A DNA stretch of 64,000 nt from Neofusicoccum parvum (taxonomy: Eukaryota > Ascomycota > Dothideomycetes > Botryosphaeriales > Botryosphaeriaceae): contig CP087208.1 of NCBI GenBank assembly GCA_020912385.1, positions 806,001 through 870,000 on the forward strand. Direction: 5' to 3'. The notes beneath the pieces are model-generated. The model was not told where the DNA came from. It saw only the letters and a program-made list of their open reading frames with translations, and did no database searches. The position numbers and the translations under genes are program-made. Positions 55,971 through 64,000 of the stretch are shown one piece after another. How positions within the stretch are numbered: position 1 is the first letter of the stretch; each line of letters starts with the position of its first letter.

Positions 55971-56961
55971 ATGCATTACTCGGCTGTTGTCCTCCTCGCT
56001 GCCCTGGTGGCCCAGTCTAGCGCCCACGGTGTCGTCACCGAGATCCAGGGTGCCAACGGTGTGAACATGCCCGGTCTTTCTGGTACGCTTCATCCACACT
56101 CCCAGCACAAACATTGCTAACCTGCCCAGTCATCGATGGCACTCCCCGTGATAGCCCCAGCCCTGCTAGCGGTGCTGAGGCCGACACTTCCATCATCCGC
56201 GACCGCGAGCTCGGCGGCGGCAAGGCCAGCGCTCTCGGCCGCACCCAGGGCGGTGGCCCCGTCGATGCTGCTTCCGCTGTTGCCATGTTCATGAACGGCG
56301 CTGGTGCCGCTGGTTCTACGGCCGCTGGCAAGCGCGGTCTGCTCGGCAACCTCCTCGGTGGCGGCGCAGGTGCTGGCGGTGCTGGCGGTGCTGGCGGCGC
56401 TGCCGATGCTCAGGGCCAGAAGACCCAGTCGGGTGCTGCTGAGGCGGGTGTCTCCAAGGCTGCTGGCACTGGTGCCTCGTCCGGTCTCCCGACCTGCTCC
56501 GATGATGGCACAATCTCCGTGACCTACCACCAGGTCAACCAGGACGGTGCCGGTCCCCTGACTGCCGACGTCGACCCCACCTCCGGCGGTACCGACCCCG
56601 CCGCCTTCCAGCAGGCGAAGGTCACCCAGGACGTTCCCGGTGTTGCTCTTGGTCTGTCTGCTACCCAGACCACCGACTTCCCCGTCAAGGTCCAGATGCC
56701 CGCTGGCATGACCTGCTCCGGCACCGTCGGTGACGCCAAGAACGTCTGCGTTGCCCGTCTCCGCAACAACACTCCTGCCGGTAAGCATATCACTTCCTCG
56801 TATCACTCCATCCCCACACATATAGCTAACGTCGCCCTCCAGGTCCCTTCGGTGGTTCCGTTGCATTCACGCAGAGCGCGGGTGCCAAGAAGCGCGCCAT
56901 CGAGTACAACCTCCGCAAGCGTCACTTCGCCCGTGGTGTCCTCGGCAAGCTCCACCTCTAA
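55971..56961 (+). CDS. Egh16/Gas1/Mas3-like secreted protein
   Basis: A 293-aa predicted secreted protein of the Egh16-like family, whose members are expressed in appressoria or other infection and surface structures of plant-associated fungi. Exons: 55971-56082, 56130-56780 and 56843-56961. A signal peptide of 18 residues ends SSA, leaving His19 as mature N-terminus (HGVVTEIQGANG). Conserved parts are MPGLSVIDGTPRDSPS, LGRTQGGGPVDAASAVAMFM, DGTISVTYHQVNQDGAGPLTA, and MTCSGTVGDAKNVCVARLRN with paired cysteines. A Gly/Ala-rich insert at about 112-130, next to KR 105-106, interrupts the family core and may be processed. The basic C-tail (KKRAIEYNLRKRHFARG) is unusual for an extracellular protein. 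Biochemical function is not established for the family. Confidence 0.88.
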
Positions 56962-58325
56962 ATGCACACGCAAACTTATTGGATCTCAATTCCTCCCATG
57001 GAGCAGTAATGGCCGTTTTAGCGGCATACACCAACCTGACTCCGGACTACATCTCCTAGGTATTGGCATTTGGTAATACTGGGTGGCGTGCTGGGCGCGC
57101 GATCTAAAAGTGTGGTGTTTTTACGATTTGGATTTGGTCTCTTTCTCATCCTTTTCTTTCTTCATTTATGATTTAGAAGCTGATGCGATAATGTTCTAAC
57201 GGTCATGTAAACTTAATCCCCACCTATACACTCCTTAAAATTACGGCGCGCCCCGAATGCTCTGGTGACCTTGTGATGGCTTGACGTCCGGCAAACGCTA
57301 ATGAGCCGGACACTTTTCCGATACCACCAACCTCGACGACAGGGACGAAGTTAGTCTACAGCAACAGGCCTCAAACAAGTCGGAAGTGGTCAGGCCCAAG
57401 TGGATACCTAAGCAGGCATCGAAATACAGAGCCCCAGTGAAACTGGCAAAAGTGCCGTTAGATCAACCTTAAAACACAGATTAGGTACACCCTGAACCTT
57501 CGATTGCGTGGACACTCAACCGCCTACAGCCCAACTCGGCGACACTCGCCCACCGCAGCCATCCTCGTGGTCATCGCCGTCGTCTCTTTAGAGTTTCGCA
57601 ACAATTAATCTATCGGCAGGCCGTGTGTTTTGTTCCAACCCAACCGTCCCTTTAATTTATTTGACTTCTGCCAGAAGAGAAAACCTCCCCGGCGGCATCG
57701 ATCGCATGAATCCCGTTATTGCGTTTCCACCCACATCCAAGCAACCACGCAGTCCAGACGCTTCCCGCCTCGACCGGCGTCGTCATTCGGGCCTGCCCGA
57801 AACGGCAAACGTACCCACCGTCCCTCCTCCAGCACCGAGGCCTCAAAAACAGGCAACCCGCTCGCAGACCCTTTTTTCCCCTATCCTGTCCCCCATCCAC
57901 CTGCGCGTCACAAACTTTCCGAGGGTGCCCAAACGCGATCAATCGGAGGCCCCGAGGGGCCTGACCGACGATGATGGAGGGCTCGGGAGCTTGTTTTTAA
58001 ATGACAGATCTCGAATCGAGGCTAGCCTGCTTGATTATTTTCCTTGTTCCTCCGATGCCAGCACACCCAACCGGTCAGCGTGCGGTGCGCGGATTTTTCC
58101 TTGGGAGGGCCCTGCTTGTCATTCATGCTTTGCACCCGCCCGTTCAGGCAGGATTCGAGCGCGGAATCTCCGTCCCTTCGAGCCCCCTTGTCCCCGCTCC
58201 CCCCGGGCGCGACGGGATGGCGGGGAGACGCCGAGACCGGGGCTGCAGAGGGCCGGGGAGCTGTGCGAACGCGTGACGGCGCTTTTGCTGTGGTCTTGGG
58301 AGGCCGTTGTGTCGTCGTCATCCTT

Positions 58326-58347
58326 CTCCTCCTCCTCCTCCTCCTCA
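58326..58347. repeat. CTC trinucleotide repeat
   Basis: About seven tandem CTC units, imperfect at the edges. Confidence 0.85.
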
Positions 58348-58922
58348 CCGACGCCGTCGCAGGTGGATGGGTTTGTCGGTGTCGCCTTGTGGTTTGGCCG
58401 AGATCATGCGGCGGACTGGCGATTGATCTGGTTTGAAGGTTGTCGGTCAACGCTTGATGTTCCGCGGGAGGGAGGCGCGAAAAGCTTCTTTTTTCTTTTT
58501 TTTTCCCCTCAGCGGTGGGCCAGCCAGGGACAGGGACGGGAGTGGTTGCGGGGTGCGGGGGAAGGCGGTGGTGAGTAAGGGAGATCGGACACATGCTGTG
58601 AGGACGTGTTTTAGAACAGAGGTGTAGGGTTCACAGGGAATGCGAGCGGCCCCGGCGCTGTTTTTTGGGGAGGTGTATGACGGGATGTGTTGGCTGTACT
58701 GTGCCAAAGCAGGTGCTTGGTTATTAGCAAGTGTTGGCCCTGAGGGCTGCGACGAGCCACCGAACATTCTTTACTAGGGGAAGAAATGAACAAGTATAGG
58801 CGACGCATTGGAACTCATGCTGTGTGGCGAACATTCTGAAAGGTCTGGTTGATGAGTAGTGTGTGGAACATACGGTCGCTTGACAAGACCGATCTTATTC
58901 AACCCAAACGTAGCCGTAGAAG

Positions 58923-58991
58923 TTGAAGGATTCATCCTCGTACAAGTGTATTCCAGCATGCATGCCAAAGGCTTCCAAATGAATCCTTCAA
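58923..58991. repeat. Inverted repeat, 13-bp perfect arms
   Basis: TTGAAGGATTCAT at 58923-58935 is perfectly complementary to ATGAATCCTTCAA at 58979-58991, leaving a 43-nt loop. The left arm recurs in diverged form at 59356. Confidence 0.8.
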
Positions 58992-59353
58992 TTCTCAATG
59001 TAGAGATGTTCTTCGAAGGCGGCTGGCGCCGGTCACAACCCGCCTGTGTATGTCTTTGTTCGTGGCAGGTTGTAATGCGAGGCAACATCGTGCAACATAT
59101 GTTGTGATTGGGAGATGGAGTGAGGCTGGTATTTGCGTGCCCATAGGTCAGGAGAGGAAGCCTAGAGCATTCCATGAGCATCACAGCCTGTGTTCGTGAA
59201 CCTCAAGTCAGCGACACACTTCATTCACATCTGCACTGACTGTCATTCATCGGTATGACACTGATGTCTGGCTCGCGAGAACCCGGGCGCGCTCTCTGGT
59301 GCCGTCGCAGGCGGGTTGTGCGGATTACTTTCGTTTGACATGGTGATGCGAGG

Positions 59354-59370
59354 AGTTGAAGGATTCGTCC
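59354..59370 (+). repeat. Second copy of the AGTTGAAGGATTC element
   Basis: AGTTGAAGGATTC-G-TCC matches 58921-58937 with one difference. Looser similarity (for example ATGCCAAAG versus GTGCCAAAG) continues for about 45 bases, which suggests a diverged duplication 433 bp apart. Confidence 0.65.
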
Positions 59371-60130
59371 AGACGCAAAGTGCGCCGAAGTATGTGCCAA
59401 AGCTATTGAGACAGGTGCTTCTCTCCTCAATGCAATGATGATTTAGCAGTACGACACGACAGCGAGTGATCCAGCTGTACGCTTCCTCGGGGTAGGAGAA
59501 CGGCAACGGAAGGAGCAGAGAGGAAAGGACGAAGGAAGGACAACGCGATGTCTCCGTCGGAACGCCAGACCAAGACTATAGAAACGCCTTCACACCACGC
59601 AAGCCCATCCTGCCCGTCCAGCATCACCAAAGCCTTCTCCATCCTCCAACCTGGAGCCTCGGCGCCTCAGGCGTCATGGTGTGACGCCCCGGCCCTCCAC
59701 CAACAGCACCATTCCATCTCGTATCAAACCCCCGAAAAGTCGTACGAGACGCAACTCGTCCCCCAAACGCTACCCCATCCCAACCAACCAAAGCCGCAAC
59801 CACCGGGCAGCGTGCGCGGCCAACGGGCAAACAACCTAGCATCGTACGATCTCCAGGTGACGGGCAACATACACCACCAACTCCGTTGGCCGAACCACGG
59901 AGCATACGGCCGACGACACTCGCCTCAAAAGAAAAAGAAAAAAGAGCAGTCGATCCCCGATCTCCCACCCATCCGCCGGTCCGCGCAACGTGCTTGCCAC
60001 GCGACGTGAACGCACAGCCCACGCCGCACACGGGAGGGAGGAAGAAAGGAAAAAAAAAAATCCAAAAAGCGCACCAGATGATTCCTCCCTCTAAATCCGA
60101 CACATACGTAATTCCCGGGCAATCAAACAC

Positions 60131-60169
60131 TCCCCCTCCCCTCCCCTCCCCTCCCCTTCCCCTTCCCCC
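60131..60169. repeat. CCCCT repeat (G-rich on the minus strand)
   Basis: Seven runs of four or five C separated by one or two T. The minus strand could form G-quadruplexes and the plus strand i-motifs. Confidence 0.85.
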
Positions 60170-60404
60170 ATCACCACCGCCGCCTCCATCAGGCCGACCA
60201 GCCCCCCTCCTCTCCCCCCCCACCGCAACCACGGTACCGAGCACGCGCACCCCGTCCCCCAGCGTAGCACGAAGCCGCCGCCGTTGTCCCCCGACCCGAA
60301 CGGGCAGCGACGTACGGGGTGGATGGGTGGGTGGGCGTGCGGCGCGGCAGCGCCCACCCGGCGCGCGCGAGTCAGTCGGCATCTGGCGTGCCTTGCAGCG
60401 GGCT

Positions 60405-60432
60405 GGGTTGGGTTGGGTTGGGTTGGGTGGGG
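60405..60432 (+). repeat. GGGTT tandem repeat
   Basis: Four GGGTT units and a fifth GGG, then T and GGGG. Telomere-like in look, but the unit is TTGGG rather than the fungal TTAGGG. It fits a G-quadruplex with two-base loops. Confidence 0.85.
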
Positions 60433-62603
60433 AGGTAAGGGTAGCCGGGCATCAGCCAGCCCTCACCCTCCCAGTCCCAAGCCACGGGGTGGAGGCGCGA
60501 ATCGGCAGCGAACGCTCGCGCCGGGCGGCGGCGGCCTTTTTTTTCTCGATGAGCGATGGATGATCGCGCGGGAGGGCGGGCGGGCGGCGGGTGCTCGGCG
60601 GGCGGAGGAGGAGGAGGAGGAGGGTGCGAACAAGGCAGGGAGCGAGCGAGCAAGCAAAGCAACGAGAGAGGAGAGAGAAAAAAAAAAAAAAGGTCGCAAG
60701 GCTAAAGCCGGTAGCGCCGCGTCTCCCCGAAACGCGCTTGGTTCCGATCGTGATGGGCGGCGGGCTACTTCCCCTTGCACGAAGGGAACGAGAGAGCGAG
60801 GGAAGAGGCCGAGAGCCGCGCCGAAGCGAGAGGGGCGGCCGCGAATGAGAGCGGACCAACAGCGCGCAGGATGCGCCAGTGGGTGGTGATTAGTCGCGTT
60901 ACTAATCGCTGCGGCCTCAGGCCCTGTCTCTCTCTTTAATTGCGTACCACTGTGTCACGCACGGCCTTGGGGTCGCCTGCTGCTCTTCTGCTGCGACGGC
61001 GGTGCGGATGCCAGAGAGCAGCGAGGCGGCGGGCCGTCTTTGCTGCCCGTCTGGCAGCCAGCTCCAGAATAAAAACTCGGCTGAGTGGCCGGAAGCGGCC
61101 AGGAGAGAAGGGGAAAACGCGAAAAGACGACGTCTCACAAAAAACAAAAGCAAAGAGGCTCCGAGTGTCGAGCGTGAGAGAAAAAAACTAGGGCAAGATG
61201 TGTTTCCCGTCTAGGATAATGCCTCGCGCAAAGCCTCCACAACGGGCCACTCCGCCCAGCGAGCCGGGTCGCCGTGCTCCATATATCCTGTATCCACCCC
61301 CCCCCCCCGTAGGCGTGTAGCGTCATATCTCCCAGGTACCCGGGATGGGATGGGAAAAAGATGGACGATGAGCGGAGAAAAGAAAGACGAAGGTTTGATG
61401 GCGGACGAGCAGCCCGGCCACTCCCGTTCGCTTCTGCTCTGTTCCGTCGCCTTTCCCAATGCGGTCGGCCGTCGCACGACGGGTGAGGCTGCGCTGAGAG
61501 GCGTTGCAGCGATGCTGTAGCTATCCGTCCGTTGCAACCACTGGCTCCTGCCTATAAGAAGAACGCCACTCTCTATCTCAGAGGAGACCGCAGCAGACAC
61601 GGGCGCGGAGCGCAGTATGTGCCTGCGCAATGGAGCAGCAGGGCTGCAGTCTCCCCTCTCCACCGCCGGAAAGCGGCGTCTCCGGCCAGCCTTCCTGCTC
61701 CTTGTCGTCGGCACAGCTTCGAGAGAACATACCGTTGCCAGGCGCCGTGGCCAGCAGGCAAGCAGGCAGGCTGCCAGGAAAGCAGCCAAGGAACCAGAGA
61801 TTCAGCGTCAGCCAGCCAGTCTCGCGCCATCACCCAGCGGGCCGGTAGCTGGACCGCGGGCAGGCCGCATCAGGGCACGACCACAGCCCATTTCAGCTCC
61901 TGACCAGACACGAGGCTCAGCGCTGCGCGCCTGAGCAAAGGATGGCCTGCTTGCTGCTGCACGCACGGCCGTGATGGGCCCCGGTCCTGCGGGCCAGGGC
62001 GCCAGCAGTGCCAGAGAGCGGAAAGAGGAGGGAGAAGAGACTGAGAGCGAGAGAGCGAGAGACTAGGAAGAAGAAGAAAAAGCAAAGAGCTCGCACGCGC
62101 CGAGCGGCGCCGGCGCTGCGGAGACAGCCCTAATAATGCCCGTTGAGGCCCCGGCGCCAGGCAGACCTCGGCGACGGTGCAAGAGGGAACCCCTCAAGAA
62201 CCGACTCCTTGAGAGAGACCAAGGGAGGAGAGAGGCTTTGGCTGGCGGTTAAGGCTCATCACAAAAATACAAACCTCCCCGCGCAGATCATGCTGGAAAT
62301 CATGTCATGTTGAGATATAGATCAGGCGTCTCTCGGCTTTTTTGTTTTTTTTTCTCCCTTGTCTGTTCAGGCGACAAGGAAAGGGTTGGGGTGGGGTTTG
62401 GGGAAGCAAGATGAACGAGGCGGTGGACGCCCCGGCGCGAACTAAACCGTCGGCTTGCGAGGCTGAAGGGGTCCACCAGATGCCGCAGCGTATCAGAGCG
62501 AGCCGATCGGCGGGGGGAAGAGCGGAACGGCGGCGGCTGGTAGGGATCGCGAGCGGCAAGTAGCGGGGCGCATGGTCCGCGGCTGTGGTAAGAGGGGGGA
62601 CCA

Positions 62604-62625
62604 GGCGGCGGCGGCGGCGGCGGCG
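62604..62625 (+). repeat. GGC trinucleotide repeat
   Basis: About seven tandem GGC units, with another GGGC repeat from 62637. Confidence 0.8.
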
Positions 62626-64000
62626 TCCTGGCGTGCGGCGGGCGGGCGGGCGGGCGCGGCGGGCGAAGCAAGTGATAGTTGCCTGCCTTTTGGTCCCTGG
62701 CATCAGTTGATGCCTCGCAGTCGGTCTCAGGCATTGATAGGCCCCCGCCGCGTCGGTCCAGATAGCCGCTCCAGTCGCCCATGCAGCCGCAAGGCCAGGC
62801 CAAGCCAAGCCTCATGGTTGCGAATCCCGTCGGACCAGGGCGCACAGAGGGACGGGAGAAGATTGTACTCGTGAGCAGGTCGAGAAAGCCTCGTCCTCCC
62901 GCTTGAAATGGTTCATTTTCTCTTGATACAAAAGCCTCGGGGGGTAATAGGAATAGGTCGAAGGGGAAAAAAAAGCAAAGCAATGACACAACGGGTCAAT
63001 AAAGTCGTACAAGAGAAGTTGAAAACACTCCCTTAAACAAGCCCAATTCCCTGATAGGAACAACCGTGTCCCCCCCAAACGCCGATGCCAAACACTCAGA
63101 CTCCCGGGGCTCAGAACGGCCTGACAGCCGCCCACGCCATGCATGCGTTCGCAGAAATGAAAAGACAAACTCTAGGGCTGGACGACAGAGAGCAAAAAAG
63201 ACGACAGCGGACGAACAGCGTACATGCAGAAAGCCGTTGCGGTGGGCCAATGCCCGCGTCCCCGGGTCCGGAGTCGAAGCAGTGAAAACCGAAAACTGGA
63301 AAGACAAGCGAGTGCTGCCGCATCCCGTGCCGTGAACCTTGCCGAAAAGCAATCTGATGGCAGTCCCGCCTCGTCGGTGTGCAGAGGGAAAATGCAGGGG
63401 AAAAGACCAACAGAAGAGCCGACCGCGGTTGCAGGCAAGACCATGAGACAGTGTGAGAGAATAAGGTGTGCGTGCGAGTGGGTGAAGGAGGAAAAAATGA
63501 GTCTCCGACCAGGCAAGCCAAGCGGCGCCCGGATGCGCCTTCCGACGGCAATGCAAATCGCAAAAATAGCTGTGAATCTGTCGTCTGCCCGGACCATATG
63601 ACGCACAACCCCGAAGATCCCCTAGAAGAGACAAAATGCAGGTTATTTCTTCCCTGGACAATCCGGCGCCGCGCCATTCTCCCCGAACGCTGTGAAACAC
63701 GTAATCTCCTGAATGAGAATGCCCTCGATCATCCTGGCGCCGATCCCTTTTGCCGAAAACAAAGAAGTAGACATACATATCGAAAAGATGCGAGGTTTAT
63801 GCGAAGTTTTTGTGTTGGCCAGACGTCTCCCGGTCGCGTGGGAATAAGCAATGCCGTGCAGTCCGAAAAGTGCTGTGATCTACGAGTCTCACGTCCCGAT
63901 GCGGCGTCGTCTCCGGGCGTGCAGGAATTCCTTGCTGATTTGTCCAAGGCCGCTCTCAGGCCGGCGGTGATCCTGGCCCGAGGGACTTCGGGCGCAGGTT

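Larger units (their letters stand above)
56962..64000. other. 7-kb stretch without a recognisable gene
   Basis: No domain, signal peptide or consistent exon chain was found on either strand. Long open frames (for example 57625-58578, 59624-60382 and 62996-63778) translate into Pro/Arg/Ser/Gly-rich or random sequence and overlap one another in several frames. The stretch is rich in simple repeats, homopolymers and G or C runs and holds a small diverged duplication. It may be a long regulatory region, hold noncoding transcripts, or be part of a gene-poor compartment. A short minus-strand frame is open at the right edge (63889-64000) and may be the 3' tip of a gene beyond the window. Confidence 0.55.

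Noticed and set aside
62996..63778. 260-residue minus-strand open frame near the right edge
   Set aside because: Aromatic- and Cys-rich random translation, with equally long overlapping frames on the same strand.
63889..64000. Minus-strand frame open to the window edge ending in a stop
   Set aside because: Only about 37 codons are visible, Arg-rich at the end, and nothing identifies it; it could be a gene tip, but this cannot be supported.

Overview
The window reads as nuclear DNA of a filamentous ascomycete (Pezizomycotina). The grounds are short GT-AG introns of about 45-110 nt with CTAAC/CTGAC-type branch points, and families typical of these fungi: Zn2Cys6 regulators, RTA1-like and fungal-rhodopsin membrane proteins, a Clr5-ankyrin protein, an Egh16-like secreted protein and a PDR-type ABC transporter. 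A Dothideomycete is possible, but the sequence does not settle it. No rRNA, tRNA, CRISPR array or intact transposon was recognised. All exon structures were built by hand from reading frame, splice signals and family motifs.

Layout. 1-8 kb: a Zn2Cys6 regulator (minus) diverges from an RTA1-like membrane protein (plus), followed by a large secreted PAN/nidogen-like surface protein. 8-28 kb is accessory in character: two fungal-rhodopsin receptor-like proteins, a small secreted protein with deaminase-like motifs, an F-box protein, a third seven-helix protein and a Clr5-ankyrin protein. The Clr5-ankyrin promoter holds a striking array of twelve TTTTGCAC octamers. 28-37.6 kb is mostly housekeeping: glutamate-cysteine ligase (glutathione synthesis), a Gln/Pro-rich conserved protein, the KEOPS kinase Bud32 and a C2H2 zinc-finger protein. 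38-47 kb holds the wreck of an amidohydrolase/decarboxylase gene, a PDR ABC transporter and, tail to tail with it, a second Zn2Cys6 regulator. 47-57 kb holds the golgin Rud3, an NTF2/SnoaL-like small protein, a 4-coumarate-CoA-ligase-like enzyme with a peroxisomal AKL tail, and an Egh16-like secreted protein. 57-64 kb has no convincing gene and is rich in simple repeats.

How the genes may work together. Two regulator-transporter neighbourhoods stand out: Zn2Cys6 with RTA1, and Zn2Cys6 with PDR. Both suggest stress or toxin export under local control; this is inferred from position only. The best candidates for new biology are the TTTTGCAC array, the deaminase-like secreted protein, a receptor gene whose fourth intron seems to have lost its AG, and an amidohydrolase pseudogene in which two conserved blocks are fused by an internal deletion.
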